Positions 1 through 6,058 of a stretch of 8,999 nucleotides of DNA are shown here, one piece after another. Both the position numbers and the translations under genes were made by a program. Position 1 is the stretch's first letter. Each line of letters opens with the position of its first letter. The notes beneath the pieces are model-generated. The model was not told the origin of the DNA, ran no database searches, and was given only the letters and a program-made list of their open reading frames with translations. Location: NCBI GenBank assembly GCA_937957895.1, contig CALFEZ010000107.1, positions 1-8,999 of the forward strand, read 5' to 3'. The DNA comes from an uncultured Erysipelotrichaceae bacterium (GTDB lineage Bacteria; Bacillota_I; Bacilli_A; Erysipelotrichales; Erysipelotrichaceae).

Positions 1-27
1 AATCAAACAGCAAAGGATATGGCATAA
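1..27 (+). CDS. Possible 3' end of an upstream gene (partial)
   Basis: Frame 1 reads NQTAKDMA and then TAA directly followed by an in-frame TAG. This could be the C-terminus of a gene beginning before the window, ending 20 bp before the racemase ATG and so suggesting a shared transcript. All three frames are open over these few bases, so the assignment is weak. The alternative is untranslated upstream sequence: CATAAT at 23-28, preceded by TGG, could be an extended -10 element, but any -35 would lie outside the window. Confidence 0.25.
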   Translation, partial: NQTAKDMA

Positions 28-47
28 TAGACTCAAAGAGGTGTGAT

Positions 48-761
48 ATGAAAACGATCGGCATGTTGGGCGGCATGAGCTGGGAATCGACCGCCGAGTA
101 TTATCGTTTGATCAATCAAACGATCAAAAAGCGTCTTTCAGGCAGTCATTCAGCAAAGTGTCTTTTATATTCTTTTGACTTCCATCAAATCAGTTTGATG
201 CAGCATGAAGGAAGATGGAAGGATTTGGAAGATCTGTTGATAAAGCAGGCAGTGATTCTCAAAGAGGGAGGTGCGGACTTTTTGATCATCTGCACCAACA
301 CGATGCATATCCTAGCTGCAGCGATTGAACAAAAAAGCGGTCTTAGGGTCTTGCATATCGTGGATGAAACAGCCAAAGAAATAAAACGAAGAAGCAAAAA
401 GAAAGTACTGCTTTTAGGTACTTCCTTTACGATGCAAAGTGATATGGTACCTTCGATCTTGTCAAAGCATGGCATCGAAGTGATGGTTCCTGCCATCGAT
501 CAGCAAACGATCGTCCATGACATCATCTATGATCAGCTGATCCATGGCATCATCGATCCCATAAGCAAACAAACACTGCTTGCTGTGATCGAAGGTGCGA
601 TGATTGATGGTATCGATGGTGTGATATTGGGATGCACGGAGTTGCCGCTGTTGATAAAACAGGAAGATCTGAGCATCGAAGTGTTCGATACGACACAGAT
701 CCATGCGATCGCAGCCGTCGATGAAGCATTAAGGGATGCATCAAAGATCAAGGTTGATTGA
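48..761 (+). CDS. Aspartate/glutamate racemase family protein
   Basis: This 237-residue cytoplasmic protein belongs to the PLP-independent amino-acid racemase family, whose members interconvert L- and D-aspartate or glutamate using two cysteines. Both expected motifs are present: CTNTMH with Cys82 and GCTELPLL with Cys196. The N-terminus MKTIGMLGGMSWEST is typical of the aspartate racemase/YgeA branch, and the length is normal. The ATG at 48 follows an AGAGGTG ribosome binding site at the right spacing. The 3' end overlaps the convergent RecQ-like gene by 14 bp and no terminator is visible between them. Family assignment is firm. The substrate is inferred only: YgeA-type members differ in specificity, and no neighbouring peptidoglycan or amino-acid gene decides it. 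Nearby genes give no pathway context, although an upstream gene may be co-transcribed. Confidence 0.9.
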   Translation: MKTIGMLGGMSWESTAEYYRLINQTIKKRLSGSHSAKCLLYSFDFHQISLMQHEGRWKDLEDLLIKQAVILKEGGADFLIICTNTMHILAAAIEQKSGLRVLHIVDETAKEIKRRSKKKVLLLGTSFTMQSDMVPSILSKHGIEVMVPAIDQQTIVHDIIYDQLIHGIIDPISKQTLLAVIEGAMIDGIDGVILGCTELPLLIKQEDLSIEVFDTTQIHAIAAVDEALRDASKIKVD

Positions 762-2493
762 AGATCACGATCACTTTTAGACACATCGATCGGCTCAGCA
801 ATTCATATCCGGCTACAGCCATCTGCCAAAAGTGATCACCGTGGTCGGCAATGATCACGATCGTATCGGATACGGGTTGATCGTGTATCAACGTGAGACG
901 TTCTTTGATGCGTTTCATTTTATGATAGGGATTGAGTGCCTCTTTTAAATCATCAGAGACAAAATCATCAATCAGATATCGTTTGGGTATGAATAGTTTA
1001 TTGGCGATGTGATCGGACAATGTGTCGATGACATCGTTTTTGATGGAAAGTGGTACGATCGTCACATGGGATATATCAGCATTGTTTTCGATCAATGAAC
1101 AAATGCTGTCAGCTCTTGTGTTTATATCGGGGATCATCATCGGATAGACATATCCAGTTTCGGTTTGAAGATGTTTGTCGATCAGGCTTTTGGGATAAAA
1201 GGTGATGGGGAAAAGCACTTTTGCTTTGACGGACATCGGAGTGTTTGTGGCTAGTTGTGTGATCGTATCACTGATGATGACTTTATGGTCTTGTTTTAAC
1301 AGGGTTTTAAACTCTGCTGTCGCTTGATCGTAAGCTTCTTGTTTGAGAGTGCGGATATATTGGATATCGTCTTGTTTGATGGACCATTGCGGATTGGCTT
1401 TGTAGGTCAGTTTGTCTTTGATGACGCCATTCAAGACTCTCAGACCTTTCAATGCTTTTTCCAAAGCATAGGATTCCATGTTGAGGTGACGTTCGATCTC
1501 ACGCATGGTCAACCCGTTGGGATGGTTTGAAAGAACATCATGGATCAATGAAAGTCGATGATCGTAAGGAAACTGATGGATCATGTGTTGGCCTGGTCGA
1601 TCTTCGGATCGGATCAGAACGATGGTTTTTTTGGAACCAAACTTGATGGTCCAATGATCCATTTGTTGGATGCTGATGGGTCGCTCGATCCATACGATCA
1701 TGGCGACGCTTTCAGATGGATGATTTGAAAGAATAGTATCGGAAGTCGTCACGACATGATCAAGCGATTTGCTTAGCCACTTAGTAAGGGTTTCAACCTT
1801 TTTTCTTTCATCGACTTTTCGATGGATCACGCCACAGGGAAACACATGATCAAGCATGTTATTGATCATCTCAGCAAGCTGATAATCATGGGTGATCATG
1901 ATGGCTCGTTGGTTTGAAACAAGATCGATGACCGTCTGAAGGGTATGGACCAGATCATCAACCATGATGGCTTGATGGGAGGTAGATTGCCGAAAAAGAG
2001 GCGTTTGGATGTCAACATCGACTTGTTGTTGGATCAACGGGATCTCCGATGCTGACAATGCTTCTGAAAAAAGCAACCACTCTGCATCGGGCAATGCCTG
2101 ATCGATAAAGGAAAGATGGTGAAGTTCGGGACGATGATCGAAGTTTGCCAATGAGAGTTGATGGGCATGATCGACCACGACGGTGCGGGTGTGTGCCATC
2201 ACATCTAAGATCCTCTGTAGTTTGGGGATGTTCAAAAGCTGTTCGATACCGAGCACTACGACACGATAGCTGTCGTTGGCGATATCGATCAGTGTCTGTT
2301 CGAAACGATCGTTGTTGGTACCGGATATCGTCACCACACTGGGATCGATGGATGTCTCAGTGATCACGGAAGCGATCGAAAGATCCGAGGTGATCCATAG
2401 GATGGGCCAAGGTTTGTTTTTGACGATCCCTTGTACGAATGCCACTTTATCATATGTGATGAACTTAGTATTTTTGCTTTGAATGATCTGCAT
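748..2493 (-). CDS. Degenerate RecQ-helicase/phosphoribosyltransferase-like protein lacking catalytic motifs
   Basis: This 581-residue protein can be aligned by eye with RecQ helicases that carry a C-terminal phosphoribosyltransferase (PRT) domain. ILWITSDLSIASVI (31-44) matches motif Ia. VVVDHAHQLSL (105-115) followed by FDHRPEL sits where RecQ has VDEAHCISQWGHDFRPEY, so the DEAH glutamate is His. A RecA2-like part (about 195-300) starts RAIMITHDYQLAEMI. A winged helix follows (about 312-370), then a helix resembling the family's Zn-linked segment but without its cysteines. The C-terminus has a PRT-like core: VIIADHGDHFW (546-556) where VLLVDDxxDSxWT is expected. Walker A is absent: the start lies just before motif Ia, with an in-frame TGA four codons upstream. 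Arginine-finger motif VI is also lost. No frameshift or internal stop is seen, so the frame seems maintained. Function is unknown: possibly a DNA-binding or scaffold pseudo-enzyme, otherwise an ageing pseudogene. No good Shine-Dalgarno lies near the ATG; AAAGGA is about 19 nt away. Confidence 0.72.
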   Translation of the reverse strand: MQIIQSKNTKFITYDKVAFVQGIVKNKPWPILWITSDLSIASVITETSIDPSVVTISGTNNDRFEQTLIDIANDSYRVVVLGIEQLLNIPKLQRILDVMAHTRTVVVDHAHQLSLANFDHRPELHHLSFIDQALPDAEWLLFSEALSASEIPLIQQQVDVDIQTPLFRQSTSHQAIMVDDLVHTLQTVIDLVSNQRAIMITHDYQLAEMINNMLDHVFPCGVIHRKVDERKKVETLTKWLSKSLDHVVTTSDTILSNHPSESVAMIVWIERPISIQQMDHWTIKFGSKKTIVLIRSEDRPGQHMIHQFPYDHRLSLIHDVLSNHPNGLTMREIERHLNMESYALEKALKGLRVLNGVIKDKLTYKANPQWSIKQDDIQYIRTLKQEAYDQATAEFKTLLKQDHKVIISDTITQLATNTPMSVKAKVLFPITFYPKSLIDKHLQTETGYVYPMMIPDINTRADSICSLIENNADISHVTIVPLSIKNDVIDTLSDHIANKLFIPKRYLIDDFVSDDLKEALNPYHKMKRIKERLTLIHDQPVSDTIVIIADHGDHFWQMAVAGYELLSRSMCLKVIVIFNQP

Positions 2494-2536
2494 GTCTTTA
2501 TGGTATCAAATATCCTTTCAAAACAAAACGGAAATG

Positions 2537-2560
2537 AAAAAGCCATCTGGACGATGGCTT
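2537..2560 (-). terminator. Rho-independent terminator of the padR operon
   Basis: An 8-bp perfect stem (AAGCCATC/GATGGCTT) with a 5-nt loop ends in TTTTTC on the minus strand, 3 bp beyond the stop codon of the DUF4097-type gene. It separates that operon from the downstream RecQ-like gene, which begins 44 bp further on. Confidence 0.85.
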
Positions 2561-2563
2561 TGT

Positions 2564-3481
2564 TTATGGGTTGACTCTTAGGGTGATGCTTCCGCTGGTG
2601 ATCTTGAAATCATAGCGGGCTTCTCCGTTTTTATGGATGTATCGATCGTTGTTTTGTGTGTGACTGAAGTCAGCAGTGAAGCTTCCCGCTACTTTGCTTA
2701 CAAGAGCTTCAAATCCGTCAGTCTGATCCAGATCGATCTCAACAAGTCCGGAAGTAACATCGACACGCATGCTGGAAGGAGCTTGTCCCAACAGATCAGC
2801 AACCAACTTGCCACTTGTCATTTTATGTGTGTAATCGTTGGTGATGCTGCCTTTGAAAGTGGCATTACCCGATGTCATGGTGAAATCCATATTTTCTGCC
2901 GTAAGCTCACGCACATCGACATTTCCGCTGGTAAGTTTGATGATAATGTCTTCTGCCGTGATGTTGCTTAATTTGAGGTTGCCGGAGATGGCTTGGATCT
3001 CAAGGGTTTTGGTGTCAAGGTCTTTGATGTCGTAGTTACCGGATGTCAGCTGCAGTTTTACGCTTTCATAAAGAGCATCCGGGATGGCAAGTTCCAAATA
3101 CGATACCGGGGATCGGAACAGGAACAAGAAGTTGAACTCTTGTCTGTTTTTGCTTTCGATCGATAGTTTGCCGTTGGATACGGTGTATACGGCCCATTTG
3201 TCTGGTGCAAGGTCAGCGGTGGCACTTTCTTTGAAATAGATCGTGTCATCGTTTGAGCGGGTCAGCGTGACGCCACCGGCGGTCCAGTCGATCTCGATCC
3301 TGTCGATCGTTTGATCGATCTCAAGCTCCTGGATGATGCGTCTTTCCCCTGAGAAGTTATCAAACAAAGAGAAGATCGAAAATCCTTGATGGTTGGTGAG
3401 TGAGATAAACAACAGTACGGCAACCACCAACACGACTCCCCATAGCAGGATGCTCAATAAGGCACTGGTTCTAGTTTTCAT
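2564..3481 (-). CDS. Membrane-anchored DUF4097-type beta-repeat protein
   Basis: This 305-residue protein has a short cytoplasmic N-terminus, one hydrophobic segment (about residues 8-28, SALLSILLWGVVLVVAVLLF) and a long extracytoplasmic region rich in beta strands. Its hallmark is a recurring xTSGN or close variant at residues 146, 165, 184, 203, 222 and 243, with a last copy at 295. The first intervals are exactly 19 residues, consistent with rungs of a beta-solenoid as in DUF4097 (putative adhesin) proteins. No cell-wall sorting signal is seen. The ATG overlaps the end of the upstream DUF1700-like gene by 11 bp and follows a GGAG site, so the two are translationally coupled. PadR-DUF1700-DUF4097 gene sets are a recurring arrangement in Bacillota and are thought to act in envelope sensing or adhesion. 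The exact role here is unknown. Confidence 0.85.
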   Translation of the reverse strand: MKTRTSALLSILLWGVVLVVAVLLFISLTNHQGFSIFSLFDNFSGERRIIQELEIDQTIDRIEIDWTAGGVTLTRSNDDTIYFKESATADLAPDKWAVYTVSNGKLSIESKNRQEFNFLFLFRSPVSYLELAIPDALYESVKLQLTSGNYDIKDLDTKTLEIQAISGNLKLSNITAEDIIIKLTSGNVDVRELTAENMDFTMTSGNATFKGSITNDYTHKMTSGKLVADLLGQAPSSMRVDVTSGLVEIDLDQTDGFEALVSKVAGSFTADFSHTQNNDRYIHKNGEARYDFKITSGSITLRVNP

Positions 3482-4130
3482 TTTTGTCTCCTAACATGAC
3501 GATCGCTTTGACGATCCGCTGGATGGCAAGGGCGATGATGAAGATGATCCAAGAGTAGTGCCAGCTGAAGTAAGTGTAACTGACATAAAGATAGGTCACA
3601 ACGACTAGCAGCCAGTAAGCGGAGTTGAGCAAGCGATATGCTTCGTTCTTTTTGGATCTTTTGGCTTTCCATTCTTTGAACTCTTCCACCATCGTTTCTT
3701 CTTCTTTGATGTAATCGGGTTTGATGCTGGAGTTGTAGACCAGAAGGCCGGTGGCGATCGCGATAAAGCTAAACATCGTCAACAATGCGGTTTGTCCTTG
3801 AGCGAAGCTGCTGACAAAGATCAATGCAAACGGACTTAGGATGTAAAGGATGACGGCGATCGCTTTGATGGTCGCACTGTGTTTTCTCTCTTTGGACGAT
3901 ACCGGTGAAAGCGTATGTCTTTCCTTGAGTCCTTCTGTCAGTTCACTGAGATCTCCGACACTCACGATCACGGATTGGTAAGCTTCTTCTTCGGTCTTGC
4001 CGTTTTTAAGCTGGTCATTGAACTTGTCGATCAGATTGCTGATGATCTCTTCTTGCAGTTCAATGCTGCGTTTGGTTTGTGGGACTCCCACAAATGCTTG
4101 TTGAATGTATGTTCTGATTTTTTGTATCAT
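3471..4130 (-). CDS. DUF1700-like (HAAS-type) membrane protein
   Basis: This 219-residue protein has a soluble N-terminal helical domain (about 1-75) with the pattern of DUF1700/HAAS domains: ELQEEIISNLIDKF, then TEEEAYQSVIVSVGDLSEL. Four predicted membrane helices follow, near 88-108, 114-133, 167-188 and 191-213, with a charged cytoplasmic loop rich in Glu and Lys between the second and third. A longer frame beginning upstream is possible, but the ATG at 4130 is preferred because AGGAGG lies just upstream of it on the minus strand. The ribosome binding site abuts the padR stop codon. The gene is second in the padR operon and overlaps the DUF4097-type gene. Members of this family sit next to PadR regulators and beta-repeat proteins. 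The biochemical function is not established; a role as signalling or accessory membrane partner is inferred from context. Confidence 0.8.
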   Translation of the reverse strand: MIQKIRTYIQQAFVGVPQTKRSIELQEEIISNLIDKFNDQLKNGKTEEEAYQSVIVSVGDLSELTEGLKERHTLSPVSSKERKHSATIKAIAVILYILSPFALIFVSSFAQGQTALLTMFSFIAIATGLLVYNSSIKPDYIKEEETMVEEFKEWKAKRSKKNEAYRLLNSAYWLLVVVTYLYVSYTYFSWHYSWIIFIIALAIQRIVKAIVMLGDKNEN

Positions 4131-4138
4131 GGTTCCTC

Positions 4139-4459
4139 CTATATCAATGAGTCGATCAATGATTTCGCTCTTTCCCAAGCTTCTTTGTTTTGTTGGTAGT
4201 ATATCCTTCCTTCATGGGTGATGGTGTAGTACCTTCGCCTTGCTCCGGTTTTCTCATCCCCCCAGTAGGAAGAGATAAAGCCAGCCTTTTCCAATCGCTG
4301 AAATGCTGAGTATAATGTTGCATCTTTCAGTTCGAATGCATTGTCGGTTTTGTCCTGGATCGATTTGTTGATTTCATACCCATAACTGTCCTTTTCCATC
4401 AGATGTTTGAGGATGATCGTCTCCGTATGACCGCGCAGGATATCGGATGTAATCGTCAT
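4139..4459 (-). CDS. PadR family transcriptional regulator
   Basis: This 106-residue protein has the single-domain PadR fold: an N-terminal winged helix-turn-helix and one C-terminal dimerisation helix. Typical family features are GHTETIILKHLMEKDSYGYE at the start, a recognition region ATLYSAFQRLEKAGFISSYW, and the wing ARRRYYTITHEGR. The length is normal for the short PadR class. It starts at an ATG 7 nt after AAAGGAG and has its own sigma-A-like promoter with overlapping palindromes. It is the first gene of a three-gene operon with the DUF1700-like and DUF4097-type genes, so it most likely represses its own operon. The effector is unknown; in related regulators, ligands or envelope stress relieve repression. 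Confidence 0.93.
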   Translation of the reverse strand: MTITSDILRGHTETIILKHLMEKDSYGYEINKSIQDKTDNAFELKDATLYSAFQRLEKAGFISSYWGDEKTGARRRYYTITHEGRIYYQQNKEAWERAKSLIDSLI

Positions 4460-4479
4460 AGTATCTCTCCTTTCGTTTA

Positions 4480-4518
4480 TATATTATAACAATATACATC
4501 GCCTGTCAATATATATTG
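4480..4518. promoter_or_regulatory. Candidate PadR operator palindromes
   Basis: Two AT-rich palindromes flank and overlap the promoter. CAATATATATTG (4507-4518) is a perfect 12-bp palindrome touching the -35 element. TATATT-ATAAC-AATATA (4480-4496) is an inverted repeat over the -10. The half-site CAATATA occurs in both, 17 bp apart. The placement suits autorepression by the PadR protein encoded just downstream; binding is inferred. Confidence 0.5.
4481..4509 (-). promoter_or_regulatory. padR operon promoter
   Basis: Read on the minus strand, a perfect -35 TTGACA (4504-4509) is followed by either TATAAT (4483-4488, 15-bp spacer) or TAATAT (4481-4486, 17-bp spacer). The leader to the padR ATG is about 20 nt and contains AAAGGAG. 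Confidence 0.75.
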
Positions 4519-4520
4519 AT

Positions 4521-4556
4521 AAAAAAATGCACAAAGTTTTTTAAGGAGCTTTGTGC
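4521..4556 (-). terminator. Rho-independent terminator of the PH-domain-like gene
   Basis: On the minus strand GCACAAAG and CTTTGTGC form a perfect 8-bp stem around a 12-nt loop, followed by ATTTTTTT. It lies 27 bp past the stop codon of the PH-domain-like gene and directly before the padR promoter, insulating the two transcripts. Confidence 0.9.
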
Positions 4557-4583
4557 AGGGAAGATCATAAAAAAAGAACAGGG

Positions 4584-5009
4584 TCATTCATCCATGTTCT
4601 TGAGGTTGGTGTTGTTGAGGATATCTTCAAAGATGCTGTCGAGTGCATGTCGATTGACCCCGATATTGATGTCTTTTTTTGGATGGTGGAAAGTGATGGT
4701 AGAGTAAGTGGCTCCGTCTTTTGCCGAAACACCCACAAAGTCATTCAGCTCGAAAATCTTGACTTCTCGGCCAAAAAAGCCGGACAATCCCACGATCAGT
4801 CGAGAGTCGGTAATGACTACCCCATACCAATGGACAAACTGAGCACTTGGCTGATAATACAAAATCCCCAGAAATGCCACTTTGGCATCTTCTTCTTTTT
4901 TTAACTGTCTTGCGCAATACTGAAAGATGTTCATAGTGGTTTTATCATTAAGAAACTTACCGTAGTCGCGTTCGGTATTATAATCGTATAGTTCTTTTGC
5001 TGTTTTCAT
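4584..5009 (-). CDS. Small bacterial PH-domain-like (YokE-like) protein
   Basis: This 141-residue soluble protein has an N-terminal helical part (1-40) and a central region that fits the bacterial pleckstrin-homology-like fold. The pattern is HWYGVVITDSRLIVGLSGFFG (about 60-80), then REVKIFELNDFVGV, then YSTITFHHPKKDINIGV and a C-terminal helix. The GVxITDxRLI signature with a following basic strand is the strongest clue. A longer reading frame exists upstream, but the ATG at 5009 is chosen because AAGGATC precedes it and because the -10 element and likely transcript start lie between the two starts. No signal peptide or membrane segment is seen. The gene has its own promoter and terminator, so it is monocistronic. 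Its cellular role is unknown. Bacterial PH-like proteins can mediate membrane or protein binding, which cannot be shown here. Confidence 0.7.
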   Translation of the reverse strand: MKTAKELYDYNTERDYGKFLNDKTTMNIFQYCARQLKKEEDAKVAFLGILYYQPSAQFVHWYGVVITDSRLIVGLSGFFGREVKIFELNDFVGVSAKDGATYSTITFHHPKKDINIGVNRHALDSIFEDILNNTNLKNMDE

Positions 5010-5020
5010 GATACATGATC

Positions 5021-5048
5021 CTTGGATGGTTAGATCCAAGCTCCTTGG
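5021..5048 (-). repeat. Overlapping inverted repeats in the leader of the PH-domain-like gene
   Basis: CTTGGAT (5021-5027) and ATCCAAG (5034-5040) form a perfect inverted repeat with a 6-nt spacer. CCAAG (5036-5040) can pair instead with CTTGG (5044-5048) across 3 nt. The two hairpins are mutually exclusive, and the first abuts the ribosome binding site. They lie in the likely 5' untranslated leader and could equally be a protein operator. Confidence 0.45.
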
Positions 5049-5052
5049 GTCT

Positions 5053-5061
5053 ATTATATCA
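5053..5061 (-). promoter_or_regulatory. Extended -10 promoter of the PH-domain-like gene
   Basis: The minus strand reads TGATATAAT, a perfect TATAAT preceded by the TGn extension, 43 bp upstream of the chosen ATG. No good -35 hexamer is seen, which is usual for extended -10 promoters. Confidence 0.6.
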
Positions 5062-5123
5062 AATTTCATGCCATCAAAAACCCCAAGATAACATTGTCTG
5101 GTCACATGACTTATCATGTCAGC

Positions 5124-5146
5124 AAAAACACTCCTTCATGGAGTGT
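5124..5146 (-). terminator. Rho-independent terminator of the aldolase gene
   Basis: ACACTCC and GGAGTGT form a perfect 7-bp stem with a 5-nt loop, followed on the minus strand by TTTT. It starts 6 bp beyond the aldolase stop codon, so the aldolase gene appears to be transcribed alone. Confidence 0.88.
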
Positions 5147-5152
5147 CTTGCT

Positions 5153-5806
5153 TTAGTCTTTCTTCTTTTGTCCGTAATGGGCAAATCGGGTCAGCATGTG
5201 ATCCATTTCCTGATCGGATAAGATCACCGGAATTCCGATCGAGCGAGCCCTGACATACAGTTCCGCACAAAACTCCAGTTGTTCAGTGATGGCAAAGGCC
5301 ATGGGAAGGTCATGGGCAACGCAGTTCATGCCATGATTGGCTAGCAACACGGCATTGAGATGTCCCATGGTTTCGACGGCATTGACTGCCAGTTCTTTGG
5401 TACCAAAAGTGGCATAAGGTGCACAAGGCACTTCTTTGCCTCCGGAAAATGCGACCAAATAATCGACTGCCGGCAATGATTCGTTTAGACAGGCGATAGT
5501 GGTGGCATAGGTGGAATGGACATGGATCATGCCTCCGATATCACTGCGACGCTGATACACGATGGCATGCATCATGTGTTCACTTGATGGTGCACGTGTT
5601 CCTTCGACGACGTTCCCTTCAAGATCCATGATAACCACATCTTCAATGGTGGTATCTTCATAAGGAATGCCGGAAGGAGAGATAGCCATCAGTTTCAACT
5701 CATGATCATAAACACTCAGATTGCCCCCCGTTCCGCGAGTCAATCCTGCACTCAGCATCAGCTTTCCATATTGCACGATCTGTTCGCGCGCTTTTTGCAT
5801 TAACAT
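5153..5806 (-). CDS. fucA: Class II (zinc) ketose-1-phosphate aldolase, FucA-like
   Basis: This 217-residue protein belongs to the AraD/FucA family of Zn-dependent aldolases and epimerases. It fits the aldolase branch that cleaves L-fuculose-1-phosphate or similar ketose-1-phosphates into dihydroxyacetone phosphate and an aldehyde. Zinc ligands are visible as HVH (His95, His97) and NHG (His158). The catalytic acid is Glu76 in SSEHMMH, Tyr116 in PAVDYLV matches the FucA proton-donor tyrosine, and CAPYATFGT (128-136) is a strong FucA-like stretch. Length and C-terminal RFAHYG also fit. A longer frame to 6013 is open but rejected: AAAGGAGC lies 7 nt before the ATG at 5806, and a good promoter lies within the longer frame. 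The gene diverges from the PTS operon, which suggests shared control and a joint pathway. The true substrate is uncertain; ribulose-1-phosphate or 5-deoxypentulose-1-phosphate aldolases look similar. Confidence 0.88.
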   Translation of the reverse strand: MLMQKAREQIVQYGKLMLSAGLTRGTGGNLSVYDHELKLMAISPSGIPYEDTTIEDVVIMDLEGNVVEGTRAPSSEHMMHAIVYQRRSDIGGMIHVHSTYATTIACLNESLPAVDYLVAFSGGKEVPCAPYATFGTKELAVNAVETMGHLNAVLLANHGMNCVAHDLPMAFAITEQLEFCAELYVRARSIGIPVILSDQEMDHMLTRFAHYGQKKKD

Positions 5807-5828
5807 GTTCGATGCTCCTTTCATGGCA

Positions 5829-5857
5829 AGTGTAGCACCAAGAAGGTTGTGTTTCAA
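5829..5857 (-). promoter_or_regulatory. Aldolase gene promoter
   Basis: On the minus strand, -35 TTGAAA (5852-5857) is followed after 17 bp by -10 TACACT (5829-5834). Transcription would begin near 5822, giving a short leader that contains AAAGGAGC before the ATG at 5806. The -35 lies within TTGAAACACAA, which resembles the TTGTGT repeats of the adjacent control region. Confidence 0.7.
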
Positions 5858-6002
5858 CGGCATATTTTTGAAAAAAGCCGCATAAAAAGTGATGATTTTT
5901 GTTGTGTGCAAAAAAACTCGGAAATACGGCAAATTATGGGTTTTTTCACACAATTTATCAAATTTGCATTTTTGCATGTTCAAAAATCGTATCCATTCGT
6001 CG
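5858..6002. promoter_or_regulatory. Shared divergent control region with nested inverted repeats
   Basis: Between the two -35 elements lie about 145 bp with dense symmetry. GATTTTTG (5894-5901) mirrors CAAAAATC (5981-5988). TTGTGTGCAAAAAAAC (from 5902) mirrors GTTTTTTCACACAA (ending 5953) with one base difference in the tract. GCAAATT (5929-5935) mirrors AATTTGC (5961-5967). TTTGCAT is directly repeated at 5963 and 5971, and CGGC/GCCG (5858-5880) brackets an A/T tract. No convincing catabolite-repression (cre) box was found. Binding by a pathway regulator encoded elsewhere is inferred. Confidence 0.6.
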
Positions 6003-6030
6003 TTGAATTGCATTTTCTTCAGACTATAAT
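6003..6030 (+). promoter_or_regulatory. PTS operon promoter
   Basis: TTGAAT (6003-6008) and TATAAT (6025-6030) are separated by 16 bp. Transcription would start near 6037, just before the GGAGGGG ribosome binding site of the EIIA gene. Confidence 0.8.
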
Positions 6031-6058
6031 TTCATTAGATAACTTTCGGAGGGGAACG

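Noticed and set aside
2494..2563. Frameshifted Walker A segment upstream of the RecQ-like gene
   Set aside because: Only 70 bp separate it from the neighbouring gene, most of it a terminator, and no GxGKS/T-like coding appears in any frame there.
4131..4178. 16-residue N-terminal extension of the DUF1700-like protein
   Set aside because: It would overlap padR coding sequence, while AGGAGG stands directly before the ATG at 4130.
5807..6013. N-terminal extension of the aldolase frame by 69 residues
   Set aside because: The extension contains the aldolase promoter and A/T-tract repeats, has no ribosome binding site at its start, and would make the protein far longer than FucA-family members. 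AAAGGAGC supports the ATG at 5806.
5849..6058. Upstream extension of the EIIA frame
   Set aside because: It overlaps the promoter and control region, and GGAGGGG places the start at 6059.
5807..6058. CcpA catabolite-repression (cre) site in the divergent region
   Set aside because: No stretch matched the cre consensus closely enough on either strand by eye.
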